A stretch of 64,000 nucleotides of DNA from Pedobacter sp. W3I1 (GCF_030816015.1 NZ_JAUSXN010000001.1:3782001-3846000); one strand, 5' to 3'; counted from the first letter of the stretch, positions 37,225 through 47,651 are shown. A program made the numbers and translations. The notes: generated from the letters alone by a model not told the origin.

Positions 37225-38649
37225 TTACTTCTCTATTGTAGTTTCGCTAAAGTTAACCGATTTAAGGTTACCAACATTCTTTTGCTCCAGTGCTTTTCCT
37301 GCATACCCAGGTTTATTTGCACCCCACACCACATTGCTGTTAAGCAGGCTGATGTATCCCGTATTTTCAAAATAGAACCCTGCAATTGCACTTTTAACAA
37401 GCCCTTCTACATTGCTTGGTCTACGGTCGTATACGCCACCTTCTTCTTTTGTTGTTTTATCGAGATAAACACTAACCTGATCAAAATAGATCTCTGAAAT
37501 TTTATCGGGACTCTCGCCGCTGATGTACACGCCACTTTCTCCGGTACATCGGATATTACTGAAATAAATATTTTTAACTGCCCCAACCTTGCCCTTGGTT
37601 TGTCCTTTCGGTAAACGCCAGCCTGCGTCTTTATTGTTGCTGGTTGCTCTTGGGTAAGCAGTAATATAAATCGGCTCTGCCTTGCCCCACCATACATCTG
37701 AAAAAAGTTTCGATTCAATAAACAGGTTGGAGAAAATTACATTGTTTACCGTACCCTCATCACGGTTTTGAATACCAATGCCTCGGTTGCTTTTCCTGAT
37801 ATTACAATTATTGATGAGTACATTACTAATCCGGTCCATATTTTCAGAGCCTATTTTGATGGCGCAAGAGCTGGAAGTCATGGTACAGTTACTGATCACA
37901 ATGTTTTCGCAGGCACCATATTCTTCAAACTCCCGCCTGTTTTTTAAGCAAATACAGTCATCACCCGATTCGATAAAACAATTGGTAATTCTCACATTTT
38001 TACTATGGTCCAGATCAATGCCATCACTATTACGGATCTTTATACTGTTCAGTAAGGTTATATTCGATATCGATACATCATTACAGCCCACTAAATGAAC
38101 CGTCCAGTAAGCTGAGTTCTGAAAAGTTACCCCATCTATATTCAGTTTATTACAACCAATCAAAGTAAGCAAATGCGGTCGCGGATCTACAATATTAAAA
38201 GGTTTTAATACATATGAATCGCTAAGCTCCTCCCCCATAAATGAAATCCCATTCCCATCAATCACACCTGTTCCGCTAATGCTTACCTGTTCAAGCTTTT
38301 CTCCGCCAATCCAGATGGTACCTTCGCCTTTATTTTCTCTAAAGGCACTTTGAGTATACAGTTTTTCATCAGGACTGGCCAGGAGTTTAGCGCCACCTTC
38401 CACCCTTAAATTAACGAACGATTTTAAGTTAAAAGGACCGGCTAAAAATATGTGTCCGGCGGGTATAATGACCTGTCCGCCACCAGCCTTTGAGCAGGCA
38501 TCAATTGCTTTTTGGATCGGAATGGCATCATTGGTTTTGCCATCGCCAACCGCACCATAGTTTTTAATATTATATAACTTATTTTGAGCCAGCGCGCCGA
38601 AAGAAATCAGCAGTGCAAAAAAGAGTAAGATTTTGGTCTTCATTTTCAA
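37225..38649 (-). CDS. GH28-family glycoside hydrolase, divergent active site
   Basis: This 474-residue protein has a signal peptide (residues 1-21) and a right-handed beta-helix. Family signatures are YGAVGDGKTND at the N-terminus, NSDGIDL (catalytic Asp region) and GDDCICLK (two Asp). The family's GHG motif is replaced by SCAIKIGS and the RIK motif by a different sequence, so the catalytic His is absent. Classical GH28 enzymes cut polygalacturonan; this change suggests another uronic-acid-containing substrate. It follows the symporter gene by 45 bases and probably shares its transcript. Confidence 0.85.
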   Translation of the reverse strand: MKMKTKILLFFALLISFGALAQNKLYNIKNYGAVGDGKTNDAIPIQKAIDACSKAGGGQVIIPAGHIFLAGPFNLKSFVNLRVEGGAKLLASPDEKLYTQSAFRENKGEGTIWIGGEKLEQVSISGTGVIDGNGISFMGEELSDSYVLKPFNIVDPRPHLLTLIGCNKLNIDGVTFQNSAYWTVHLVGCNDVSISNITLLNSIKIRNSDGIDLDHSKNVRITNCFIESGDDCICLKNRREFEEYGACENIVISNCTMTSSSCAIKIGSENMDRISNVLINNCNIRKSNRGIGIQNRDEGTVNNVIFSNLFIESKLFSDVWWGKAEPIYITAYPRATSNNKDAGWRLPKGQTKGKVGAVKNIYFSNIRCTGESGVYISGESPDKISEIYFDQVSVYLDKTTKEEGGVYDRRPSNVEGLVKSAIAGFYFENTGYISLLNSNVVWGANKPGYAGKALEQKNVGNLKSVNFSETTIEK

Positions 38650-38694
38650 TTCGTTAGGAATAAATACATCAGGTCATTTTAGGCAAAGATTCGT

Positions 38695-40323
38695 TTACCA
38701 AAAAACGATATAAAGTGCTGCAAGAATACCACAGATAATAACCGAGGCAATGGTAAATGCCGGAGTAACCTTAAACATGCTGCTGTCAATTTCAAGTCCC
38801 TGCGGGTTATCTTTACTTTTCGGATCGGTTAACGTTACCAGAACCATTAAACCAATTATAATCAGAAATACCCACGACATTCTGTTTAAGAAAGGAATCG
38901 GTTCGATAGCTCCGCTGGTTATAGCAGGCAGGAATTTAAAAAAAGTAGATAACGGAATGGTTAATAAAGAAGCGGTAAGTGCTGCACGCGAAGTGGTTTT
39001 CTTCCAGAAAAAGCCCAGTAAAAAGATAGCAAAAACACCCGGCGAAATAAAGCCAACATATTCCTGAATAAACTGATAAACCTGATCGAAACTCCGCAAT
39101 GCAGGAGCAATAACGATAGCAATTAAAGATGCAATAACTACAGACCAGCGACCAACCGAAACCAGTCTTGTTTCTGAAGCTTCGGGTTTGATAAACTTTT
39201 TGTAAATATCAAGCGTAAAAATGGTGGCTATGCTATTACATTTCCCGGCGAGGGAGGCTACAATAGCAGCAGTGAGCGCAGCAAAAGCCAGTCCTTTTAT
39301 TCCTGCGGGCAATAAATTCATTAGTACCGGATAAGCATGATCGGGTTTAACTGTTCCGGCTGCATCGAGCATTTCGGAATGGAAATAACCGCGTTGATAA
39401 AGTACATAGGCCGCAATACCCGGAATAACAACAATTACCGGAATGAGTAATTTCAAAAACGCGGCAAATATTAATCCGTTACGCCCGGTTTTTAAATCGG
39501 CCCCCAAAGCCCTTTGAACAATATACTGATTACAGCCCCAATAATTTAAATTATTGATCCACAAACCACCTACCAGTACTGCAATACCGGGCAGTTCATG
39601 ATAAAATTTATCTCCTTTCGAAAATATCATATGAAAATGATCAGATGCTTCGCTGCGCAGTAAAGGAAGCGAGGCCAAAACACTGGGTGCATCTAATTTT
39701 TCGGACACAAGTTTAAGTGCCATATAACAGGTAATCAGGCCCCCTGCCACTAAAACAAAAACCTGTATTACATCGGTATAACCTATTACCTTCATTCCGC
39801 CCAGGGTGATAATGGCAGAAAAAATGGCCAGAAAAATGATACATATATTAAAAGGAATGCCCGTAATCGTTTCAATAGCAATGGCACCAAGAAAGAAAAT
39901 AGAAGTTAAGTTTACAAATACATAAACAAGTAACCAAAAAACAGCCATTAGTGTACTTACCGTATTATTATAACGGTTAGATAGAAACTGTGGCATGGTG
40001 TAAATTTTGTTCTTAATGTAAATGGGCAGAAAGAATATGGCCACAATAATTAGCGTTGCGGCAGCCATCCATTCGTAACTGGCAATGGCAAGACCCATGG
40101 CAAAACCCGAACCCGACATACCAATAAAATGTTCGGCAGAAATATTAGAAGCAATGATAGATGCACCAATTGCCCACCAGGTGAGCGAGCCTTCTGCCAG
40201 AAAATAATCCTTGGTATCGGTACGTTTCTTTTTCTTGCTCCGATAAACCCAATAGCCATATGCCGAAACAATAATAAAATACATCAAAAAAACGGCATAA
40301 TCGAATGCTGACAGATGGTTCAT
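38695..40323 (-). CDS. Sodium/solute symporter (SSS/SGLT family)
   Basis: This 542-residue membrane protein has about 14 hydrophobic segments and the SSS hallmark GGLWINNLNYWGCNQYIVQR, plus DYFLAEGSLTWWAIGASIIASNISAEHFIG near the start, which carries sodium-site and sugar-binding positions of the vSGLT branch. It imports a sugar, inositol or related polyol with sodium. Its placement with myo-inositol oxygenase and the glycoside hydrolases makes myo-inositol a reasonable guess. It starts a leftward operon with the GH28 gene; an operator candidate sits 75-92 bases upstream. Confidence 0.92.
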   Translation of the reverse strand: MNHLSAFDYAVFLMYFIIVSAYGYWVYRSKKKKRTDTKDYFLAEGSLTWWAIGASIIASNISAEHFIGMSGSGFAMGLAIASYEWMAAATLIIVAIFFLPIYIKNKIYTMPQFLSNRYNNTVSTLMAVFWLLVYVFVNLTSIFFLGAIAIETITGIPFNICIIFLAIFSAIITLGGMKVIGYTDVIQVFVLVAGGLITCYMALKLVSEKLDAPSVLASLPLLRSEASDHFHMIFSKGDKFYHELPGIAVLVGGLWINNLNYWGCNQYIVQRALGADLKTGRNGLIFAAFLKLLIPVIVVIPGIAAYVLYQRGYFHSEMLDAAGTVKPDHAYPVLMNLLPAGIKGLAFAALTAAIVASLAGKCNSIATIFTLDIYKKFIKPEASETRLVSVGRWSVVIASLIAIVIAPALRSFDQVYQFIQEYVGFISPGVFAIFLLGFFWKKTTSRAALTASLLTIPLSTFFKFLPAITSGAIEPIPFLNRMSWVFLIIIGLMVLVTLTDPKSKDNPQGLEIDSSMFKVTPAFTIASVIICGILAALYIVFW

Positions 40324-40397
40324 AGAGATTTTTAATATTTGGTTTTTTTAAAAGTCAGAAAAAATCCCAATGTTGAAGGTTTAATTCGATTATTTAA

Positions 40398-40415
40398 TTA
40401 CGTAAACGTTTTCGG
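40398..40415. promoter_or_regulatory. LacI-family operator candidate 2 (symporter promoter)
   Basis: TTACGTAAACGTTTTCGG aligns with the other two sites. On the minus strand a TTG (complement of 40420-40422) lies 19 bases upstream of TAATTAAA, with the operator between them, which would place it over the symporter promoter and allow repression. Confidence 0.6.
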
Positions 40416-40445
40416 GTTGCAACAGCATTCCAAAATTTGCATCCG

Positions 40446-41453
40446 CTAGCAACTTGTTGATTCTCGCTTAATCAATACTGATTTCAGTACAATATTCTGC
40501 TCATCATCAAGTTGTTTGTTGTTAAGGATTTTGAAGAGGCATTTCGCTGCTTCACGCCCAATTTCGAAGGCCGGCTGTGAGATTGTAGTAAGTGAAGGGT
40601 TCAAAAGTTTTGCTGTACTCAGGTTAGAAAAACTGAGTATTTTAACATCATCCGGAATTTTTAAATTCAATTCCTTGCAGGCACAATAAGCAGGAATAAT
40701 AAATTCTTCGATAGAAGAAAAAAGTGCATCCGGTTTATACTTTCCAAGCAATGCCTTTATGTTTTGCAAGTTGAGTTCTTCATCATCCTGATATTTTACA
40801 CCAAGCTGCTCCTTAGCAGCTATCCCATGCGCTTTCAGTGCATCGAGATAACCCGCAAACCTGGCTTTACCTGCCGGAAGATTTTCGAGTCCGTATAAAT
40901 AAGCAATTTTGGTACAGCCACATTCAATTAAATGTTCGGTTGCCTGAAAAGCAATTTCATAATCATCAGTAGTTACCTTAACCGCATCCAGGTTTTCATA
41001 CACACGATCGAAAAACACCAATGGGATTTTCTTAACCAGATTGGCATAATATTCACTATTATATTCGCTGCTCGATACAGAAGTAAGAATACCATCTACC
41101 CGCCCGTTTAATAAACTGTTGGTAAAAGCTACTTCTGTTTCTATATTTTCGTGTGTTTGATAAATGAGCACATGGTAACCATACTGCCGGGCAATTTCTT
41201 CAATTCCCTTTATAGATAATGAGAAAAAATTATTGGCTACACAGGGTATAACTACGGCAATAGTTTTGGTTTTGTGGCTCCGGAGGTTACTGGCAGCCGG
41301 ATTTGGTGTATAATTCAGTTCCTTAGCTAAGGCCCATACCCTGTTCTTTGTTTTTAAACTGATTTCATAGCTGTCGTTGAGCGCCTTAGAAACGGTTGCT
41401 ATTGAAATATTCAACTCTTGAGCCAACCGCTTAATATTAACTGCTTCCGCCAT
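40446..41453 (-). CDS. LacI-family transcriptional regulator
   Basis: I chose the ATG at 41453 because the HTH begins at once (VNIKRLAQELNISIATVSKALND, residues 5-27); an in-frame ATG at 41630 adds 59 residues without family resemblance. The HTH with its hinge helix (NYTPNPAASNLRS) is followed by a periplasmic-binding-protein-like sensor domain with TIAVVIPCVANNFFS and FDRVYENLDAVKV. Length is about 335 residues, normal for the family. It lies between the symporter operon and the SusCD operon, and three matching operators lie in the locus, so it is the likely local regulator. The inducer is unknown. Confidence 0.92.
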   Translation of the reverse strand: MAEAVNIKRLAQELNISIATVSKALNDSYEISLKTKNRVWALAKELNYTPNPAASNLRSHKTKTIAVVIPCVANNFFSLSIKGIEEIARQYGYHVLIYQTHENIETEVAFTNSLLNGRVDGILTSVSSSEYNSEYYANLVKKIPLVFFDRVYENLDAVKVTTDDYEIAFQATEHLIECGCTKIAYLYGLENLPAGKARFAGYLDALKAHGIAAKEQLGVKYQDDEELNLQNIKALLGKYKPDALFSSIEEFIIPAYCACKELNLKIPDDVKILSFSNLSTAKLLNPSLTTISQPAFEIGREAAKCLFKILNNKQLDDEQNIVLKSVLIKRESTSC

Positions 41454-41951
41454 GTCTTTAAAAATTTGTTTGTTAGTTTTTTTGAGGTTTACCTGGCTTA
41501 CCGCCGGGAATTGCGACAGGCCAGACTTTTCCTCTTCTTCACCAGCATCTATATCAAAAACAGCAGCTTTTTGGCTATATGGATAAGGCCAGGTGAAGTT
41601 GATGTTCAAAACATTTATTTGGTTAAGCAACCTGATATCTTTTTTTCGACTATAAAAAAGTATCCGGACGCAAACGAAAATATGAAATAATCGTAATATC
41701 GACGTTTATTTTTTTTCTTTTGCTAATTTCTCTAACAAACACTCAGGCAGAAGGGCATCTATTAGATCAAAAACCAGTTGAAACCATTTAAATTTAAACA
41801 TTTTAATCCATATTTCGCAATCCGAAACAAGGGTTTACGTAATCGTTTAAGTAAATAAAATTGGCGAAACATAAAAGTTTAAGTTTTCAAAAACTCAACT
41901 TTAACCTATAAAACCAAAGAAAATTTTTCAACCAAGTCAATTTCTAGCCTT
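41454..41951. other. Regulatory region between lacI-type gene and the inositol oxygenase gene
   Basis: The 498 bases hold an operator candidate at 41834-41855 and a weak promoter-like pair (TTGG at 41861, TAAGTTTT at 41880-41887) before the inositol oxygenase gene. The part next to the regulator is open in one frame but not family-like. No other gene is visible. Confidence 0.5.
41834..41855. promoter_or_regulatory. LacI-family operator candidate 3 (SusCD-side promoter)
   Basis: TTTACGTAATCGTTTAAGTA is identical to site 1 at 17 of 20 positions by eye. It lies about 100 bases upstream of the inositol oxygenase start, just before the proposed -33 box. Confidence 0.6.
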
Positions 41952-42839
41952 ATGAGAAACCAAAGCGCAGCTTCGAAGGACGATCAAAATCCGTTGCAAA
42001 ATCTTGATCAATGGGAAGAGGATATCTTAATCCGCTATCCTGATCCCAAAAACATCAATGCTGAAAAAAAAGAAGAGCAGTTCAGAAATTACGATGAAAC
42101 CGAAAAGGACAGCGTAAAAGAATTTTACCGATTAAACCATACTTACCAAACATACGATTTCGTAAAACAGAAAAAAGCAGATTATTTAAAGTTCGACAAA
42201 CAAGAGATGCCGATCTGGAGTGCGTTTGATTTTTTGAATAAGCTCGTGGATGATTCTGATCCTGATACCGATTTAGACCAAATGCAGCATTTATTGCAAA
42301 CATCAGAAGCCATCCGTAACGATGGTCACCCCGATTGGATGGTGTTGGTAGGTTTAATTCACGATATGGGTAAGGTACTTTGTTTATTCGGAGAGCCACA
42401 GTGGGCCGTAGTGGGCGATACCTTCCCTGTGGGTTGTGCTTATTCAGATAAAATTGTTTATCCGGAATTTTTCAGCCAAAACCCCGATTTTAATAACGAA
42501 ATCTATCAAACTAAACTAGGCGTTTACACCCAAAATTGCGGTTTGGATCATGTAGACATGTCGTGGGGACATGATGAATATGTGTACCACATGATGAAAC
42601 CCTATATTCCGGAGCCGGGCTTATACATGCTCCGCTACCATTCTTTTTATTCGCAGCACAGGGAAAATGCATACGACCACCTGATGAGTGAAAAGGACCA
42701 TGAAATGTTTAAATGGGTAAACCTGTTTAATCCTTATGACTTGTATTCTAAAAACCCCAATCAGAAAAGCTGGGCCGAACTAGAGCCTTATTACAAAGCG
42801 CTTGTGGCCAAATATTTACCAGCTACCATTAAATTTTAA
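41952..42839 (+). CDS. myo-Inositol oxygenase (MIOX)
   Basis: This 295-residue protein aligns with eukaryotic MIOX along most of its length, for example LCLFGEPQWAVVGDTFPVGC and CGLDHVDMSWGHDEYVYHMM. The six di-iron ligands appear at H113, H137, D138, H207, H230 and D263, with spacing that matches the human H98, H123, D124, H194, H220, D253. The enzyme oxidises myo-inositol with O2 to D-glucuronate in the cytoplasm. It starts the rightward operon with SusC 64 bases later. This is the key gene for reading the locus as an inositol-releasing pathway. MIOX is uncommon in bacteria. Confidence 0.96.
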   Translation: MRNQSAASKDDQNPLQNLDQWEEDILIRYPDPKNINAEKKEEQFRNYDETEKDSVKEFYRLNHTYQTYDFVKQKKADYLKFDKQEMPIWSAFDFLNKLVDDSDPDTDLDQMQHLLQTSEAIRNDGHPDWMVLVGLIHDMGKVLCLFGEPQWAVVGDTFPVGCAYSDKIVYPEFFSQNPDFNNEIYQTKLGVYTQNCGLDHVDMSWGHDEYVYHMMKPYIPEPGLYMLRYHSFYSQHRENAYDHLMSEKDHEMFKWVNLFNPYDLYSKNPNQKSWAELEPYYKALVAKYLPATIKF

Positions 42840-42903
42840 CATTCTATCTCCAAACAATAACCAAATAAAACAACCAATTTATGAACCTAAATCTACAAAA
42901 ATC

Positions 42904-45900
42904 ATGAGATTTAAATGTACAAGCTTAAAGTATGGCAGCATCTTTTTGCTGCTTTTACTCATCAGCCAGTCGTTCAACACCGCCTTTGCGCAGGATGAAC
43001 GAAAAATTACCGGAAATTTAACAGATACCGAAAACATGCCCGTTATAGGCGCTTCAGTTTTGGTAAAGGGCACCAACAAAGTAACGGTTACCGGAGATAA
43101 GGGTGCTTTTAGCATCTCTGCCAAAAACGGCGACAAACTCGTATTTACTTTTATGGGCTATGAGGCGAAAGAAATTACCATTGGTACGGCTTCGAGTTAT
43201 AAAGTAACCATAAAAGAAGCCAATACCTCACTTACAGATGTAGTTGTGGTAGGCTATGGTAAAGGTTCGCGCAAGGGCTTATCAAGTGCCATTACTTCAG
43301 TAAAACCTGAAGAATTAAATAAAGGCGCTATTGCCGATGTTGGTCAGTTGCTACAGGGTAAAGTTCCGGGGCTGAATATTAGCGCCAGTGGCGATCCAAA
43401 CAAACCTGCGGCAGTAATTTTACGTGGTGCATCTACCATTAATAGTCCGGGAGCACCTTTTTATGTGATAGATGGTATTCCTGGAGCCGATATTGCAGCG
43501 ATAGCACCAGCCGATATTGCATCAATTGATGTATTAAAAGATGCCGCAGCAACTGCTATTTATGGTAACCGTGCAGCAAGTGGTGTAATTATAGTAACAA
43601 CTAAACGTGGTAAATCGGGCAAGCCACAGTTAAGCTACAGTGGTTATGTAGCTGCCGAAAAAGTAAGTAATCAGCTTGATTTAATGGATGCCGATCAATT
43701 AAGAGCTTACCTTACTGCTAACAAGGTGAGTTTTTCGCCAAATGATGATAAAGGCGAAAATGTAAATTGGATGAAAGCCATTGAGCGTTCTACTGCATAT
43801 TCGCAAAACCATAACCTTTCATTTAGCGGAGGCACCGATCACAGCAACTATAGCGCCAGTTTAAACTACTTTAACAAGGAAGGTATTTTAAGTCAAAGTT
43901 CATTAAATCGTATCATTGGTCGGTTAAACATAGATCAGTACGCATTCGATGATAAAGTAAAATTCAGCTTAAACCTGTCCAATTCGAGTAGCAAATCTAT
44001 TAACGAGCCATTGCAGAATATTGTATTGTTACAGGCTGCAAAACGCCTACCGGTTTCTCCTATTTACAATACAGATGGAACTTATTTCGAAAACCTGAAT
44101 AATACAGGTTATTTTAATCCGTTAGCCATTGCCAATAATGCACAGGACGAAACAAAATATAACGTTTTAATTGGCGGTTTTAATACGGAAGTAAAATTGC
44201 CGTTTGGCTTTACGTATAATATTAATTTATCTTACCAGAAAACTACTGCTGCGCATGGTGAATTTTACAGCAGTTATTTTGGAAAATACCCAACATCGAA
44301 CTTTTACAATAACCCCGATCCCGGTATTGGCATCGCACATACCCTAATTGGAAATGTGTTTGGCACCAATGGCTCGGCTTTAAGAAGCAACTTTGAAAAC
44401 ACCAATAAAATATTAGAAACATTCTTAACCTGGGATAAGAAAATTGGCGATCATACCTTAAATGCGGTATTGGGTTACAGTTACCAGGATAATATTGCAG
44501 GTGATGGTTTTCAAACTTCAAGTACAAATTTTCCAACAGATTTCGTTGGCTTTCAAAACCTTACGTTAGGCAATCCATATGCCATTTCTTCTTACCGCAT
44601 TAATTTAGGAAACGACCTTACCTATCAAAGAATTCTGCTGATCTCTGACTTTTTCAGGTTAAATTATAATTACAAGGGTAAATACTTTTTACAAGGTTCA
44701 ATCAGACGAGATGGAAGCTCTGCATTTGGAAAGAATAACCAATGGGGTTATTTCCCATCTGTTGGTTTAGCATGGAGGGTAATCGAAGAGGATTTTATGA
44801 AGGGGCAATCATTTGTTAGCGATTTAAAAATCCGTGCCAGTTATGGTGTTACCGGAAACTCCGCAGGTATAGGCGCCTATAATGGACAACTAGTTTATGG
44901 CATTACGGGTACTTACTACAATAATGGCGTTCAGGCAGCAGCATATGCACCAATACAAGGCGCAAACCCTGATTTAAAGTGGGAAAGAACCTCAACCAAA
45001 AATCTAGGTGTTGATTTTGGGATTTTAAACAACAAAATTACAGGTACAGTAGATGTATATGATAAAAATACCAATGGCATGCTTTTCCAATATAATGTGC
45101 CTTCTTCACTTGTTCCAGGTGGTAGATTATGGGCAAACGGTGGTAGCATCAACAATAAAGGTATCGAAGTAAGTTTAAATGTATCGCCGGTTACGACCAA
45201 AAGCTTTTCATGGTTGAGCACCATTAACATGGCTTACAATAAAAACAAAATTACGAGCTTACAAGGCCCTATCTCTAATGCAGATTCTGTTCGTTACTCA
45301 GATCCTGAAGGACCAGGACAAACCAATGCAACTTTACAAATTCTAAAAGTTGGGTATCCGCTTGGCCAGTTTTTTACGCTAAAATATGCAGGTAAAGATG
45401 CTAGTGGCAACTCGCTGTTTTACAAACGCGACGGTTCTACAACCACTACACCGAGCATTGGAACCGACTATTTCTACCTGGGCAATGCACAGCCAAAAAT
45501 AATAATGGGCTGGAGCAATACCTTTAAATATAAAGAATTTGAACTGAACATCTTTTTAAGAGGAACCTTTGGCAATAAAATATTTAACGCTACAAAAGCA
45601 GATTTATCTTATACTGCTGGCGCAGCAGTTAATAACATACTAAACAGCGCTGCCGACGATAAAGTAACGGATACAAGAAACTCATTCTACTCAGACCGGT
45701 ATATTGAAAATGGTTCTTACGTGCGTTTGGATAATGCAACTTTGGGCTACAATTTTAAAAACCTGATAAAGTATGTGAGTAATGTTAGGGTTTATTTATC
45801 AACCAATAATTTATTTACCATTACCGGATATAAGGGAATTGATCCCGAGATTAATCAAGGAGGCGCTGCCCCGGGTATAGATTATAATAACTTCTACCCT

Positions 45901-45942
45901 AAAACCCGTACTTTTTTATTAGGTCTTAACGCATCATTTTAA
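42904..45942 (+). CDS. SusC-type TonB-dependent outer-membrane transporter
   Basis: I chose the ATG at 42904, which starts a signal peptide (LKYGSIFLLLLLISQSFNTAFAQ); an in-frame ATG at 42802 overlaps the MIOX gene. The 1012-residue protein has the carboxypeptidase-regulatory-like domain (KITGNLTDTENMPVIGAS), then a TonB box/plug with VVVGYGKGSRKGLSSAI and PFYVIDGIPGAD-type motif, then a long barrel ending in an aromatic LGLNASF. It is the classical SusC layout. With SusD it captures and imports an oligosaccharide. The substrate is inferred from neighbours only. Confidence 0.96.
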   Translation: MRFKCTSLKYGSIFLLLLLISQSFNTAFAQDERKITGNLTDTENMPVIGASVLVKGTNKVTVTGDKGAFSISAKNGDKLVFTFMGYEAKEITIGTASSYKVTIKEANTSLTDVVVVGYGKGSRKGLSSAITSVKPEELNKGAIADVGQLLQGKVPGLNISASGDPNKPAAVILRGASTINSPGAPFYVIDGIPGADIAAIAPADIASIDVLKDAAATAIYGNRAASGVIIVTTKRGKSGKPQLSYSGYVAAEKVSNQLDLMDADQLRAYLTANKVSFSPNDDKGENVNWMKAIERSTAYSQNHNLSFSGGTDHSNYSASLNYFNKEGILSQSSLNRIIGRLNIDQYAFDDKVKFSLNLSNSSSKSINEPLQNIVLLQAAKRLPVSPIYNTDGTYFENLNNTGYFNPLAIANNAQDETKYNVLIGGFNTEVKLPFGFTYNINLSYQKTTAAHGEFYSSYFGKYPTSNFYNNPDPGIGIAHTLIGNVFGTNGSALRSNFENTNKILETFLTWDKKIGDHTLNAVLGYSYQDNIAGDGFQTSSTNFPTDFVGFQNLTLGNPYAISSYRINLGNDLTYQRILLISDFFRLNYNYKGKYFLQGSIRRDGSSAFGKNNQWGYFPSVGLAWRVIEEDFMKGQSFVSDLKIRASYGVTGNSAGIGAYNGQLVYGITGTYYNNGVQAAAYAPIQGANPDLKWERTSTKNLGVDFGILNNKITGTVDVYDKNTNGMLFQYNVPSSLVPGGRLWANGGSINNKGIEVSLNVSPVTTKSFSWLSTINMAYNKNKITSLQGPISNADSVRYSDPEGPGQTNATLQILKVGYPLGQFFTLKYAGKDASGNSLFYKRDGSTTTTPSIGTDYFYLGNAQPKIIMGWSNTFKYKEFELNIFLRGTFGNKIFNATKADLSYTAGAAVNNILNSAADDKVTDTRNSFYSDRYIENGSYVRLDNATLGYNFKNLIKYVSNVRVYLSTNNLFTITGYKGIDPEINQGGAAPGIDYNNFYPKTRTFLLGLNASF

Positions 45943-45959
45943 ACACAAATTTTAAAGAC

Positions 45960-47633
45960 ATGAAAAAGATATTATTTGGAATATTATTTGCGCTGACCGG
46001 AGCATTAATATTCACCTCCTGCCAAAAACTCGAGGTACCCGTTACATCAGAACTTACACCAGAAACCTATCCTCAAACAGCAGCACAATTAACATCTGCA
46101 TCTGGGGCGGTATATATTAATTTAAGAAGTGATTATGCTACCACTTATTTCTTTTTACAAAGCAGCTCAACAGACGAATCGGTACTGCCAATTTTTGCTT
46201 CTGACTGGATTGACGGGAATAAGTACCTTGAATTACATCGCCACACCTGGACAAAAGACAATGCATGGGTTGCAGCAGGTTGGAGTTACCTCACTAACAT
46301 TATAGGTACAGCCAATCAAACCATTTCAATTATCAGGCAATCAGCCCCGGAGGGTGCTGCAAAAAACACCAACCTTGCAGAATTAAAAACCATGCGGGCC
46401 CTTTCCTACTTTATGATGATGGATTTATATGGCAACGTTCCGTTAGATACGCTCTATGGCGCTACAGCATTAAAAACAAATTCGAAACGTGTAGAGGTAT
46501 TCAACTATGTAGAAAGCGAGCTTAAGGCTGCTATCCCCTATTTAAAATCGACTTCCGGTATTGTAACTTATGGTTTACCAACCAAATACCTGGCTTATTC
46601 TATATTAGCGAAAATGTACTTAAATGCCGCCGTATATACTGGAACTCCACGTTATGATGATTGTATAGCCGCCTGCGACCAGATGATTAGTTCAGGTTTA
46701 TATAGTATAGAACCCATGTCGAGCTATCTTCAGATGTTTTACCCAACAAATGGCCCTTTGCAAAAAGAATTTATCTTTGCCATACCCTTCGACGCCTCTA
46801 CATCAAATGGAAATATGTTTATGGCCCGTTACGACCTGAACCGTAATCTCGGTATACGTTATCAGTACTCTGGCTCTACGCCTGGTACGTTTACCAACCC
46901 GGTTATGAACCAAAGCAGTGGCGGAGGCTTGGCAAACAATAAACCGAGCGGACCAAGAATGACCACTACTGAGTTTTATGCAAATTTTAACGATGCAAAC
47001 GATATCAGAAATAAACAATGGCTTACCGGTCCGCAGTACTGGCAAGATGGAAGTCCTATTATGGTAAGCACCACTAATTCGGGTTACGATCAGTTTTATA
47101 ATGGTGGTACGCCGACGGCAACCTATACTTATGCACTAAATTTAACCCCGTTAAGCAGTTCGCGTTTAGGTGCAAATGCTTACGATTTGGGCAAGGATGA
47201 AATTGCCTGGAATACCGGCTACCGTAACATTAAATTTTTACCAGATTACACCAATCCGATTAGCCGGAACCAAAACAACGATATGCCACTATTCCGCTAT
47301 TCGGATATTATTTTAATGAAGGCAGAGGCCATATTCAGAGGTGGGACTCCAACGCTTGGTGCAACTGCATTAGGCTTGGTAAATAGTGTAAGAAGCAACC
47401 GGACAACTTCTGCAGCATTGGGAGCCTTAACTTTGGATGTCCTTTACAATGAGCGTTCAAAAGAATTTGCATGGGAATGCTGGCACCGTAATGATATGAT
47501 CAGATTTGGAAAATTTGAGAACACTTACGGTTTATCTAAAACCAATACCGACACTTATCGTCGTATATTCCCAATTCCAAGTACAGCAATTGCAACAAAC
47601 AATACATTGGTTCAAAACCCCGGTTATAATTAA
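45960..47633 (+). CDS. SusD/RagB-type glycan-binding lipoprotein
   Basis: This 557-residue protein has a lipoprotein signal with lipobox F-T-S-C. SusD features include the TPR-like helices, the segment LKTMRALSYFMMMDLYGNVPLDT and the C-terminal NERSKEFAWECWHRNDMIRFGKF. It binds the glycan on the cell surface and caps its SusC partner. It starts 17 bases after susC. A possible terminator follows. Confidence 0.96.
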   Translation: MKKILFGILFALTGALIFTSCQKLEVPVTSELTPETYPQTAAQLTSASGAVYINLRSDYATTYFFLQSSSTDESVLPIFASDWIDGNKYLELHRHTWTKDNAWVAAGWSYLTNIIGTANQTISIIRQSAPEGAAKNTNLAELKTMRALSYFMMMDLYGNVPLDTLYGATALKTNSKRVEVFNYVESELKAAIPYLKSTSGIVTYGLPTKYLAYSILAKMYLNAAVYTGTPRYDDCIAACDQMISSGLYSIEPMSSYLQMFYPTNGPLQKEFIFAIPFDASTSNGNMFMARYDLNRNLGIRYQYSGSTPGTFTNPVMNQSSGGGLANNKPSGPRMTTTEFYANFNDANDIRNKQWLTGPQYWQDGSPIMVSTTNSGYDQFYNGGTPTATYTYALNLTPLSSSRLGANAYDLGKDEIAWNTGYRNIKFLPDYTNPISRNQNNDMPLFRYSDIILMKAEAIFRGGTPTLGATALGLVNSVRSNRTTSAALGALTLDVLYNERSKEFAWECWHRNDMIRFGKFENTYGLSKTNTDTYRRIFPIPSTAIATNNTLVQNPGYN

Positions 47634-47651
47634 TCGTCGGTAAACAAACTA

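Noticed and set aside
41454..41630. N-terminal extension of the LacI regulator
   Set aside because: The extra 59 residues do not resemble the family, which starts directly with the HTH.
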